From the NCBI GenBank assembly GCA_036272735.1, contig DATAYF010000682.1:1-8917 (forward strand): a DNA stretch of 8,917 bases. The letters run 5' to 3'. The notes below the pieces were generated by a model. It had not been told where the DNA came from, searched no databases, and saw nothing but the letters and a program-made list of their open reading frames with translations. The stretch's first letter is position 1. Each line of letters begins with the position of its first letter. This DNA comes from DATAYF01 sp036272735 (lineage in GTDB: Bacteria; Chloroflexota; Ktedonobacteria; Ktedonobacterales; Ktedonobacteraceae). The translations under genes were made by a program, and so were the position numbers. This document shows positions 1 through 6,738 of the stretch, in pieces.

Positions 1-248
1 CCCCCCACACCTCCATCAACCAAAAACAAAGTGCCCAGTACGTCAATTAGCATGAGCATAGGTATACTCTATTATAACACGCATCATAACCTCTCCTTCC
101 AAAGGAAGCTCAGGCTCATCACAAGCTACTGATGAAGCAGCAGCACAGGAATAGGTGCCATGTGGTACACTTGTGAAGGTTATGATCCCACCCATCAAAG
201 CTGGGTTGATAGATTATTTCGCATGCAGGATTTGAGGAAGAAACTTTT
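1..248. other. Non-coding leader upstream of the FabG-type reductase
   Basis: No convincing gene lies here. There are TATACT (63-68) and TATAAC (73-78) hexamers that could serve as -10 elements for the downstream reductase, but neither has a recognisable -35 at 16-18 bp. A small perfect hairpin (CTTCC-AAA-GGAAG) sits near 95-107. A short open frame, 160-297, begins with ATG behind a weak AGGA and overlaps the reductase start; it is treated as a finding rather than a gene. Confidence 0.4.
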
Positions 249-1016
249 ATGGGAAACGAGCAGAACTTACCACTCGCAGGGAAAGTCGCACTGGTGACCG
301 GTAGTGGCCAGGGCATAGGGCGTGCCGTGGCGCTACGACTGGCTCAGGCGGGGGCAGATATTATCGTTAATTATCGCAGCAATAGCGACGCAGCCACAGA
401 GACCAGGACACATATACAAGATTTGGGTCGGCGTTGTATTGCTATCAAAGCCGACGTGAGCCAGGAAGAAGACGTGACGCGGCTATTTACTGAAGCTCGC
501 CAGGAATTGGGGCCAATCTCCGTGCTGGTAAACAATGCAGGCACCACCCGCGATAAGCTTATTTTGCAGATGAGCGCCGCAGACTTTGAGCATATTATCA
601 ATAGCAATCTTCGTTCTACCTTTCTATGTACAAAAGCCGCGTTGCGCGACATGATGAAGGCGCGTTGGGGCAGGATCGTCAACGTGGCATCCATCGCGGG
701 TCTGCTCGGCTCAGCCGGGCAAGCAAACTATGGAGCCTCGAAAGCCGGTATTGTCGCGTTTACCCTGAGTACGGCGCGCGAGATGGCAAGCCGTAACATT
801 ACAGCCAATGCGGTCGCTCCAGGCTTTGTACTCACAGAATTGACCTCCATGTTGACCGAACAGCAACGCAAATCTATTCTGGACCAGACCCCGCTGGGGC
901 GCGTTGGCACAGCCGATGAAATTGCAGCCGCCATTGCTTTCCTCTGCTCACCCGATGCTGGCTACATCACAGGCCAGGTGCTCAGTGTAGATGGTGGCAC
1001 GTCGATGCATATCTAA
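249..1016 (+). CDS. fabG: Short-chain dehydrogenase, FabG-type 3-oxoacyl-[ACP] reductase (or acetoacetyl-CoA reductase)
   Basis: A 255-residue classical SDR, close to the usual 245-250 aa of FabG. It most likely reduces a 3-oxoacyl thioester (ACP- or CoA-bound) to the 3-hydroxy form with NADPH in the cytosol. Visible motifs are the Rossmann glycine motif TGSGQGIG (17-24), a NYRS stretch (41-44) whose Arg favours NADP(H), NNAG (95-98), and the catalytic set Asn120, Ser148, Tyr161 and Lys165 (YGASK). The end, DGGTSMHI, has the typical FabG-like 'VDGG' closure. Start ATG 249 is supported by GAGGAAG at 234-240, 8 nt upstream. A methyltransferase follows after about 100 bp, with no acyl carrier protein or PHA synthase in view, so fatty-acid, polyketide or polyhydroxyalkanoate roles cannot be separated. 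The family is certain; the substrate is inference. Confidence 0.9.
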   Translation: MGNEQNLPLAGKVALVTGSGQGIGRAVALRLAQAGADIIVNYRSNSDAATETRTHIQDLGRRCIAIKADVSQEEDVTRLFTEARQELGPISVLVNNAGTTRDKLILQMSAADFEHIINSNLRSTFLCTKAALRDMMKARWGRIVNVASIAGLLGSAGQANYGASKAGIVAFTLSTAREMASRNITANAVAPGFVLTELTSMLTEQQRKSILDQTPLGRVGTADEIAAAIAFLCSPDAGYITGQVLSVDGGTSMHI

Positions 1017-1101
1017 ATTCTTCTTCCGCAAAATTTCGTGAAACAAAATAGCTGTAAATAGTATCTAACCCTTTAACATAATAAGAGAACATGTTTGTGT
1101 T

Positions 1102-1109
1102 AAGGAGGG
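1102..1109 (+). promoter_or_regulatory. Ribosome binding site fixing the methyltransferase start
   Basis: AAGGAGGG lies 8 nt before ATG 1118, near-ideal Shine-Dalgarno spacing. The in-frame ATG at 1091 has only a weak AAGAGA upstream, and starting there would place this strong site inside the coding region. The choice of 1118 rests on this. Confidence 0.75.
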
Positions 1110-1117
1110 TATTATTT

Positions 1118-1987
1118 ATGGGTCTCATCGAAACGGCAGAAACAGATAAGTTTACCTTTGAACAATTTGCGGCACATCCGTTTTACACAGAAATTAACCG
1201 CGCACTGGTCCGCCAGGCCCTGGCGCATATACAAACACGCCCCCAAAGGGCAGCGCTCACCATCGTTGATATGGCGTGTGGCACCGGTGCGGTCACCCGC
1301 CTGATAGCGGAAGAGATACAACGGCAGGGGCGTGAGCAGTATGTGCGGCTCCTCGGTGTAGATCCATCAGCAGAAGCATTGCGCAGAGCACAAAAAGGCA
1401 TGGATGAACTGGGAATACCCGTTCAGGCCGATTTCGTGCAAGGCGAGGCGACCGACCTGCCACGCACCGTGCAAAATGCCGACGCGGCTTTCTTTTGTAA
1501 TGCGATCCACCTCGTTCCTGATAAGCTGATCGCCTTTCAACAAATGGCGGAAATTCTGGCCCCGAATGGCATTTTTGCTTGTAACAGTGCCTTTTACGAA
1601 GGAACGTACGTACCTGGCACCGAACGTTTTTACCGGCACTGGACCAGGCGTGCAGTGGGTTGGTTAAAAAAAGCTCATCCTGAGACCAAATTGTCGCGTG
1701 AAGAGAAGGCCATGGCGATGCAATGGCTGACCCCCCAAGACTATATCGAGCGGCTCAAGCAGAGCGGCTTCAAGGCAGTTGAGACCGAACGCACCAACGT
1801 TGTCATCTCCCTGGATGCCTGGCACGATCTGGGACAGTACTGGCTCTTTATTGATGGAGCACTACCCGGAGCGCCACTGGCTTATGGGGCGGAAGCGCTG
1901 GGCAAAGCAGTATATCAAGCGGGCCAGGAGCTAGCCGTCACGGATGTCGAGCGCACGTGGTTGCAAATCGTAGCCTTTAAAGGGTAG
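1118..1987 (+). CDS. Class I SAM-dependent methyltransferase
   Basis: A 289-residue protein when started at ATG 1118. It has the Rossmann-like SAM-binding core: motif I IVDMACGTG (49-57), an acidic residue after the second strand (GVDPS, Asp82) that would contact the SAM ribose, and a motif IV-like FCNAIHLV (126-133). The pattern is that of the Methyltransf_11/25 type that methylates small molecules or lipids. The C-terminal part (about 165-289), rich in Trp and Tyr, is probably the substrate lid; I cannot name the substrate. It follows the FabG-type gene on the same strand after about 100 bp and is closed by an intrinsic terminator. No sigma70 promoter of quality is visible in 1017-1117, so co-transcription with the upstream reductase is possible. 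An upstream in-frame ATG (1091) would add nine residues but is less likely. Confidence 0.85.
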   Translation: MGLIETAETDKFTFEQFAAHPFYTEINRALVRQALAHIQTRPQRAALTIVDMACGTGAVTRLIAEEIQRQGREQYVRLLGVDPSAEALRRAQKGMDELGIPVQADFVQGEATDLPRTVQNADAAFFCNAIHLVPDKLIAFQQMAEILAPNGIFACNSAFYEGTYVPGTERFYRHWTRRAVGWLKKAHPETKLSREEKAMAMQWLTPQDYIERLKQSGFKAVETERTNVVISLDAWHDLGQYWLFIDGALPGAPLAYGAEALGKAVYQAGQELAVTDVERTWLQIVAFKG

Positions 1988-2040
1988 CGAAAACAACCAG
2001 CAACCTCCTGATGATGCGCCACTGGGCAAAAAAGCAAGCG

Positions 2041-2080
2041 AAAACGGCCTGTTACACGTGTAGGTAACAGGCCGTTTTTT
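2041..2080 (+). terminator. Strong rho-independent terminator after the methyltransferase
   Basis: A perfect 15-bp stem: AAAACGGCCTGTTAC (2041-2055) pairs with GTAACAGGCCGTTTT (2064-2078) around an 8-nt loop, and the T run continues to 2080. The stem is flanked by A and T tracts, so it could act in both directions. It ends only 26 nt before the GTG of the next gene. Confidence 0.92.
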
Positions 2081-2106
2081 CTGCACACAAAGTAAGGAGG
2101 GAGCAG

Positions 2107-3141
2107 GTGAGTAAAAGGTTTCTTGAGCAAAATTGGTACTGGCTCACGGCACTCGTCGGGCTGGGAGCAGGCATAGTTGCGCACCAGAAAATTCGCCGCG
2201 AGCGCAGCATAGACTTGCGAGACAAAGTCGTGCTCATTACCGGAGGGTCACGGGGATTAGGGTTGGCAATGGCACAGGAGTTTGCCAAAGCAGGATGCAG
2301 GTTGGCACTGTGCGCAAGAGATACAGACGAATTGACGCGTGCGTGCAAGCTGCTGGAAACGTACGATGTTGACGTCATGACGGTCCCATGCGACGTGAGC
2401 GAGGCAAGCCAGGTACAAAGCATGATCGCACAGGTCAGCGAATATTATGGACAGATCGACGTGCTGGTCAATAACGCGGGCATCATCAGTGCAGGACCGT
2501 GGCAAGCACTGACCCAGGCAGATTTTGCAGAGTCGATGAACGTGATGTTCTGGGGCAGCTACAACACGACGATGGCGACATTGCCACAAATGCGCGCCCG
2601 CAGAGCAGGGCGCATCGTGAATATCACATCCGTTGGCGGCAAAGTCAGCGTCCCTCATCTGCTCGCCTATGCAAGTGCCAAGTTCGCCCTGGTCGGCTTT
2701 TCCGAGGGGCTACACACCGAACTGGCGCAAGAAGGCATCATAGTAACCACCGTTGTACCAGGATTGATGCGGACCGGCTCACCACGCAACGCCATTGTGA
2801 AAGGGGATAGACATACGAGCGAATATACCCTGTTCAAGCTCGCCGATACTTTGCCGCTATCCTCGATTGGCGTAGAGCGTGCGGCCAGACAGATCGTCAA
2901 GGCAACCAGAATCGGGCAGACCGAGTTGATCATTTCCTGGCAAGCGCAGATCCTGGCACGCCTGCATGGTCTCTGCCCAGGATTCGTCACCGACATCCTC
3001 ACACTCAGCAATCGCTTGCTGCCAAGCGGCGAAGGTGTAGGCAGTGAAGGATACCAGGGGAAAGAGAGCGAAACAGCGCTCAGCACCTCATGGTTAACCG
3101 GCCTTGGTACGCAAGCGGAGCACCATTACAACGAAACATAA
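2107..3141 (+). CDS. Membrane-anchored short-chain dehydrogenase/reductase
   Basis: A 344-residue SDR, about 90 residues longer than the classical core. Residues 10-25 (aromatic then hydrophobic, WYWLTALVGLGAGIVA) form a likely N-terminal membrane anchor followed by basic residues, so the enzyme domain should be on the cytoplasmic side. The core shows TGGSRGLG (45-52), CARD (69-72, Arg71 pointing to NADP), NNAG (122-125), Asn145, Ser175, Tyr188 and Lys192 (YASAK). The C-terminal tail, with a KESETALSTSWLTGLG segment and a final YNE, resembles the conserved tail of a subgroup of bacterial SDRs, so it is not random extension. GTG start at 2107 is backed by AAGGAGG (2094-2100), 6 nt upstream. 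The substrate is unknown. An intrinsic terminator lies directly upstream, so it probably has its own promoter or depends on read-through. Confidence 0.88.
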   Translation: MSKRFLEQNWYWLTALVGLGAGIVAHQKIRRERSIDLRDKVVLITGGSRGLGLAMAQEFAKAGCRLALCARDTDELTRACKLLETYDVDVMTVPCDVSEASQVQSMIAQVSEYYGQIDVLVNNAGIISAGPWQALTQADFAESMNVMFWGSYNTTMATLPQMRARRAGRIVNITSVGGKVSVPHLLAYASAKFALVGFSEGLHTELAQEGIIVTTVVPGLMRTGSPRNAIVKGDRHTSEYTLFKLADTLPLSSIGVERAARQIVKATRIGQTELIISWQAQILARLHGLCPGFVTDILTLSNRLLPSGEGVGSEGYQGKESETALSTSWLTGLGTQAEHHYNET

Positions 3142-3161
3142 TTTCATACAAAAACACAGTA

Positions 3162-3234
3162 TGTGAACAGGTACATTCCACCGCAAAACACAGCTCTATG
3201 TATATATGTATAAATTGTAATGCACCTGTTCACA
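3162..3234. repeat. 16-bp inverted repeat with 41-bp spacer
   Basis: TGTGAACAGGTACATT (3162-3177) is repeated in inverse orientation as AATGCACCTGTTCACA (3219-3234), with 15 of 16 positions matching. The spacer is AT-rich, including a TATGTATATATGTATA stretch. No T run follows, so a simple terminator is unlikely. It could be a paired operator, an RNA stem, or the ends of a very small inverted-repeat element. Confidence 0.75.
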
Positions 3235-3298
3235 ACATATCTTCAAACGTTGCAACGCGTTGGTAAAAGTCCTGGACCAAATACGACTGATTGAGCAA

Positions 3299-3327
3299 TT
3301 GACGCCAGGAGATATAGCTGTTATGAT
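3299..3327 (+). promoter_or_regulatory. Sigma70-type promoter of the HTH-GAF operon
   Basis: TTGACG (3299-3304) and TATGAT (3322-3327) are separated by exactly 17 bp, each one mismatch from consensus. Transcription would begin near 3334, about 43 nt before ATG 3377. The 16-bp inverted repeat ends about 65 bp upstream of the -35 box. Confidence 0.75.
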
Positions 3328-3376
3328 ATTGTCCGCTGGTGCTCTTCGATTTATTTGTAGCTGCAAGTGAGGGAAA

Positions 3377-4369
3377 ATGCCCAACGCGCAATCATGGCGT
3401 GATCTCCTTGGAAAGATCGTCAGTGATCCCAAGGAGAAGCAGCGCTTGATAAAAGAACTCAACGTCTCCGCGATTACCCTTAATCGCTGGGTCAGTGGAG
3501 AATCGGACCCACGTCCACAAAATCTACGCCAACTGATCAGCGTCATTCCCCAATCGCAAGAAGAATTCCTCGAACTACTCAGAGAAGAACGCGGAATAAG
3601 CGAGGTGACCAACCCAGGCACAAATGGTGCACCCAAAGAGATCCCTTCCGAATTCTATCGAGAATTATTTAGCGCCAGAGCATCGATGACAGAGAATTTG
3701 CGTTTCTGGTCGATGTGCCGATTGATTTTACAGCAAGCAATTGGGCAACTAGATCCAGAGCACCACGGTATAAAAATCTGGGTAGTACGCTGCATGCCAC
3801 CAGCGGGTACGTTTCGCAAGGTAAGGAGTCTACGCGAAGTCGTCGGACAGGGCACGCCTCCGTGGGCAGACGATCTGGAAAAAAATGCCTTGTTTCTGGG
3901 AGCCGAGTCCCTGGCTGGCAGTACTGTTACCTCGTGTAAACCATTGATTATGCAGAACCTGGATAGTGAAAGCGCCTACTTGCCTGCCACACGCGATACT
4001 GAAGAAAAAAGTATCGCTATCCACCCAATATTGTACGCGGGACGTATCGCGGGCGTGATTTCAGTTGCCAGCGCGCATTACAATCACTTCAACTCCCAGC
4101 AGCGCACGACGCTTATTCAACAGTACGCGGACCTGCTGGCCCTGGCCTTTGCGCCGGAAGATTTTTACGCGCCGCAGGACATTATACTAGGAGTCATGCC
4201 CCCCAATGATGTACAACGCGAGCATTTTGTGCACTATCGAAAAATGTTTATCAACCATATGGGCATGATTTATAATGGTCAGTATGCCACCAGTGTCCAG
4301 GCCGATTTGCTAACCTGGCAAGATTTAGAGAATGAACTACTCACGTTACCGCCGGAAATTTTAGAGTAA
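3377..4369 (+). CDS. HTH (XRE-like) and GAF domain protein, probable sensor/transcription regulator
   Basis: A 330-residue protein with two recognisable parts. Residues about 8-60 form a helix-turn-helix of XRE/lambda-repressor type (KELNVSAITLNRWVSGES, residues 26-43), a DNA-binding fold. Residues about 95-258 look like a GAF domain, ending in the typical strand-helix pattern with HPILYAGRIAGVISVAS and a C-terminal helix LIQQYADLLALAF; such domains bind small ligands or mediate dimerisation. The last 70 residues are unassigned. There is no kinase or GGDEF output, so the protein is most likely a one-component regulator. It is the first gene behind a good promoter. GAGGGA (3369-3374) lies close to ATG 3377. 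A beta-sandwich gene starts 21 bp after its stop, so the three genes form an operon. Ligand and targets are unknown. Confidence 0.8.
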   Translation: MPNAQSWRDLLGKIVSDPKEKQRLIKELNVSAITLNRWVSGESDPRPQNLRQLISVIPQSQEEFLELLREERGISEVTNPGTNGAPKEIPSEFYRELFSARASMTENLRFWSMCRLILQQAIGQLDPEHHGIKIWVVRCMPPAGTFRKVRSLREVVGQGTPPWADDLEKNALFLGAESLAGSTVTSCKPLIMQNLDSESAYLPATRDTEEKSIAIHPILYAGRIAGVISVASAHYNHFNSQQRTTLIQQYADLLALAFAPEDFYAPQDIILGVMPPNDVQREHFVHYRKMFINHMGMIYNGQYATSVQADLLTWQDLENELLTLPPEILE

Positions 4370-4390
4370 GGTGGGGAGGAAACGAGTGTC

Positions 4391-5209
4391 ATGCGCAACG
4401 CGGTATTTGACGACTTTCAATACCCGCTAGACCAGCACTGGACGCAGACATGCGTTGGCAACGGTGCGCTCGCTGTGACAGGCTCGGCGCTAAGAATGTC
4501 GGTGGGAGCAACGAAACAGGGGACCTACGCCGATGCGCAAATTGACGATTACGGAACGCTGGCACGGGCCGCCTTTCCCTGGCGACCACCACTGCATATG
4601 GAAGTACGAGCCAGAGCATCATTAGCGGCCGCAACCACCTGGGACGACCAGCGTATGTTGCGTGGCACGGCAGGTTTTGGCTTCTGGAACTACCCCTTCT
4701 CGGTACGCGGTGATCTATTGATGCTGCCAGAAGCAATTTGGTTTTTCTATGCCTCGCCACCATCGAATATGGCCCTGGTACCCGATGTACCAGGTTGGGG
4801 TTGGAAAGCCCAGGTGGTGCATAGCATGCGGCGCGAGGCGCTGTTCGCCACTATGCCAACCGCGCTAGCAACCGGTTGGGGGCTGCTGACGGGACGCACG
4901 CAATCCGCCGCACGCTGGCTACAACGCCTGAGCGGAACCTCGGAAACACTGCTCAGCACACCACTGACCGAGTGGCACACATACACGCTGGATTGGAGCG
5001 TTGACGCGGCGCTCTTTGCCGTCGATGGTCAACACGTGTTGCGCGTACCATATCCCCCAACGCGACCACTCGGCTTCGTGGCCTGGCTCGACAACCAGTA
5101 CGCGGTGGTCTCACCACGCGGCGTTTTCCGCTTCGGCACTGTGGGTACCGACGACGAATGGTTCGAGATGGATTCGGTACGCATCGAGCCTCGCCAGGGT
5201 TTTGTCTGA
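4391..5209 (+). CDS. Concanavalin-like/GH16-like beta-sandwich protein without visible catalytic motif
   Basis: A 272-residue, Trp-rich protein. Features recalling the LamG/glycoside-hydrolase-16 beta-sandwich are an N-terminal FDDF start (6-9), a central GTAGFGFWNYPF strand pair (92-103), and near the C-terminus LTEWHTYTLDWSVDAALFAV (192-211), the 'W-x-x-Y-x-x-x-W ... V-DG' pattern of that fold. The GH16 catalytic signature (E-x-D-x-x-E) is absent, and there is no signal peptide or membrane segment, so an extracellular glucanase is unlikely; a cytosolic binding protein is more plausible. ATG 4391 follows GGGGAGGA (4373-4380) by 10 nt. It lies between the HTH-GAF gene and a DUF5946-type gene with gaps of 21 and 19 bp. 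Fold assignment is by eye and moderately sure; function is unknown. Confidence 0.65.
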   Translation: MRNAVFDDFQYPLDQHWTQTCVGNGALAVTGSALRMSVGATKQGTYADAQIDDYGTLARAAFPWRPPLHMEVRARASLAAATTWDDQRMLRGTAGFGFWNYPFSVRGDLLMLPEAIWFFYASPPSNMALVPDVPGWGWKAQVVHSMRREALFATMPTALATGWGLLTGRTQSAARWLQRLSGTSETLLSTPLTEWHTYTLDWSVDAALFAVDGQHVLRVPYPPTRPLGFVAWLDNQYAVVSPRGVFRFGTVGTDDEWFEMDSVRIEPRQGFV

Positions 5210-5228
5210 ATAAGGAGAAAAACCACAA

Positions 5229-5690
5229 ATGGAGACGACACAGGTGTGTCCTGAATGTGGAGCGTCATGGCATGACGAGCAAACATGCCAGGATCACTTC
5301 CATCAAATGCTCTCCTGGGAATGGGAATATCCAGGCCACGGAGAAGTGCATCACCTCATGGTATTGTGCTATCACTTGCAACATCCGAGTTTGTACTCTC
5401 CCGAAGGATTGAGCGCGGCAAGGCAGCTACTGGCTGATTTTCTAGAACACGGCACCACGACCGAAGAAGTGCGCAGGCAACGTCGTGCTACCGTGGACTC
5501 AGGCGCACGCACCTGGAAAATCAAGGGCACGCCTGCTTCCCACGGTGTCTATGATCCGCCAATGCACTGGACGATGATCGCCGCACATGTGACGGCGAGT
5601 GGCGCGGAAAACTATGTTGAGAGCGTTCGAATATGGGCACGCTCAATACATGAAACACTCAAGGATTCAGGAACAAGAGCAGTATATTGA
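5229..5690 (+). CDS. DUF5946-type conserved protein with Cys/His metal-site candidates
   Basis: A 153-residue protein. The N-terminus has CPECG (7-11), then Cys20 and His23/His25, which together could hold a zinc ion. A second cluster, HHLMVLCYHLQHP (41-53), sits on a predicted helix and supplies more metal-ligand candidates. The layout fits the DUF5946 family as I know it; no biochemical function is established. AAGGAGA (5212-5218) precedes ATG 5229. It is the last gene of the HTH-GAF operon, and its TGA stop is part of the left arm of the terminator hairpin. Metal binding is inferred from residues only. Confidence 0.75.
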   Translation: METTQVCPECGASWHDEQTCQDHFHQMLSWEWEYPGHGEVHHLMVLCYHLQHPSLYSPEGLSAARQLLADFLEHGTTTEEVRRQRRATVDSGARTWKIKGTPASHGVYDPPMHWTMIAAHVTASGAENYVESVRIWARSIHETLKDSGTRAVY

Positions 5691-5739
5691 TGGGTATGCA
5701 TGGTCCCCGGCCCCATACATACCCATCAATATATCTTTA
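5683..5739 (+). terminator. Long hairpin terminator at the end of the HTH-GAF operon
   Basis: TATATTGATGGGTATG (5683-5698) pairs perfectly over 16 bp with CATACCCATCAATATA (5718-5733). After one mismatch four more pairs extend the stem around a C-rich loop. A T-rich stretch (TCTTTATTTTA) follows. The left arm includes the TGA stop codon (5688-5690) of the gene it ends. Confidence 0.82.
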
Positions 5740-5746
5740 TTTTATG

Positions 5747-5776
5747 AGAAAAACCGCCCCGTGTGACGGCTCTTCT
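5747..5776 (-). terminator. Possible weak terminator of clpP
   Basis: Read on the minus strand, AGAAGAGCCG pairs with CGGTTTTTCT over 10 bp, including two G-U pairs, around a 10-nt loop, 20 nt after the clpP stop. Most of the U run is inside the stem, so its efficiency is doubtful. The longer hairpin at 5683-5733 lies behind it and may help end minus-strand transcripts. Confidence 0.35.
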
Positions 5777-5796
5777 TTTTTTCACGATAGTAACGC

Positions 5797-6393
5797 TTAC
5801 TTATCAGCTAACGTCAACACTTCATCGATGATGCCGTATTCACGGGCCTCGTTTGGCGTCATCCAGAAATCGCGGTCGGTATCACGCTGCACGCGCTCGA
5901 TTGGCTGTCCGGTGTGTAGGTGGATGATTTCGTTCATCTCATCGCGTTGCCGCACCATCTCACGCGCAAAAATGTCGATATCCGAGGTCTGACCACTCAG
6001 GCCGCCCTGGAGCAACACCTGGTGAATCAGAATACGGCTATGCGGCATCGAGTAGCGCATCCCCTTATTGCCCGCCATCAGCAACGTGGCACCGAAGCTG
6101 GCCGCGAAACCAACACACGTGGTCGCAATCGGGCACGGCAGAACCCGCATCGTGTCATAGATGCCGAATCCCGCGCTCACCGATCCACCTGGCGAGTTGA
6201 TGTACATGTTGATAGTACGCTCGCTATCCTCGGCAGATAGGTAGAGCAATTGCGCAATAATCAGGCTCGCCATACTATCTTCAATCGCGCCGTTCACCGT
6301 CACGATACGATCCCGTAGCAGGCGCGAAAAAATGTCATAGGCACGTTCGCCGCGCCCGGTGTTTTCCAATACGGTTGGTACAAACAGGCTCAT
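5797..6393 (-). CDS. clpP: ATP-dependent Clp protease proteolytic subunit ClpP
   Basis: A 198-residue serine peptidase of family S14, which forms the barrel-shaped proteolytic chamber fed by Clp AAA+ unfoldases in the cytosol. The N-terminus has the classic ENTGRGERAYDIFSRLL (10-26), then YINSPGGSVSAG (64-75). The triad is Ser99 (GFAASFG), His124 (ILIHQ) and Asp175 (DTDRDF). Compared with E. coli ClpP, two extra residues lie between His124 and the GQ-x-S/T-DI helix, and the usual Q before AAS and P after HQ are Phe and Val, so this is a divergent but apparently active copy, possibly one of several. ATG 6393 is preceded by AAAGGAG on the minus strand. It lies 14 bp behind a 93-aa gene and is divergent from a ClgR-like regulator, which suggests stress- or regulon-controlled expression. 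Confidence 0.96.
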   Translation of the reverse strand: MSLFVPTVLENTGRGERAYDIFSRLLRDRIVTVNGAIEDSMASLIIAQLLYLSAEDSERTINMYINSPGGSVSAGFGIYDTMRVLPCPIATTCVGFAASFGATLLMAGNKGMRYSMPHSRILIHQVLLQGGLSGQTSDIDIFAREMVRQRDEMNEIIHLHTGQPIERVQRDTDRDFWMTPNEAREYGIIDEVLTLADK

Positions 6394-6407
6394 AACTGTG
6401 CTCCTTT

Positions 6408-6689
6408 CTATTCATCCTTAGCTTGACGTGCGAAGTAGTAGTAGACAAACGAGCCTCGCCCACTTGCGCGCTCGTCCAGCAGTCCCACTAAAATCCAGCC
6501 CTCTTGTCCCAGGGCATTGAGTTGTGGCTCATCTGGAAGATCCTGCTCCTTCGCATTGACCTTGAGCACGTGATAGTCCCAGCGTTGCGTTTGTGGAGCC
6601 TCGTTATCATAGACCATCGGGACAAAGCTAAACGGTCGCCCCTCCTGATGATCCGTCATGTATACGTAGTTTTTCGAGTAACCAATCAT
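6408..6689 (-). CDS. Small DUF4177-like protein, first gene of the clpP operon
   Basis: A 93-residue cytosolic protein without signal peptide. Residues 37-90 follow the DUF4177-like pattern: a strand with WDYHVLKV (37-44), a helix with LNALGQEGWILVGLL (57-71, the 'LN-x-LG-x-EGW-x-LV' signature) and a final strand FVYYYFARQ (81-89). The first 36 residues are not part of that pattern. A strong GAAGGAGA lies about 6 nt before ATG 6689 on the minus strand. Its stop is 14 bp before clpP, so both are translated from one message. No function is established for the family; the tight link to clpP allows, but does not prove, a role as adaptor or substrate-linked factor. Confidence 0.7.
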   Translation of the reverse strand: MIGYSKNYVYMTDHQEGRPFSFVPMVYDNEAPQTQRWDYHVLKVNAKEQDLPDEPQLNALGQEGWILVGLLDERASGRGSFVYYYFARQAKDE

Positions 6690-6738
6690 GAAATTCTCCT
6701 TCGTGTCGCATCTAAACCAATGGCTGCGTGACTTCCCC

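Noticed and set aside
1017..1117. Promoter for the methyltransferase (TATCTA or CATAAT as -10)
   Set aside because: No -35 element at suitable distance from either hexamer.
2257..2658. 133-codon minus-strand open frame inside the membrane-anchored SDR
   Set aside because: It lies wholly within a gene with complete SDR motifs, is rich in Cys/His from antisense reading, and has no ribosome binding site.
3201..3214. TATGTATATATGTATAAA-type stretch as a promoter or origin-like AT repeat
   Set aside because: Too short and without partner elements; it is simply the AT-rich loop of the inverted repeat.
3196..3636. 146-codon minus-strand open frame across the promoter and start of the HTH-GAF gene
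   Set aside because: It runs through the sigma70 promoter and the inverted repeat, has a low-complexity Ser/Arg composition, and no recognisable domain.
4389..4763. Arg-rich minus-strand open frame inside the beta-sandwich gene
   Set aside because: Composition is that of antisense GC-rich DNA; the sense gene has proper spacing and ribosome binding site.
5687..5992. Plus-strand open frame across the terminator and the end of clpP
   Set aside because: It starts inside the terminator hairpin and runs antisense to the well-supported clpP.
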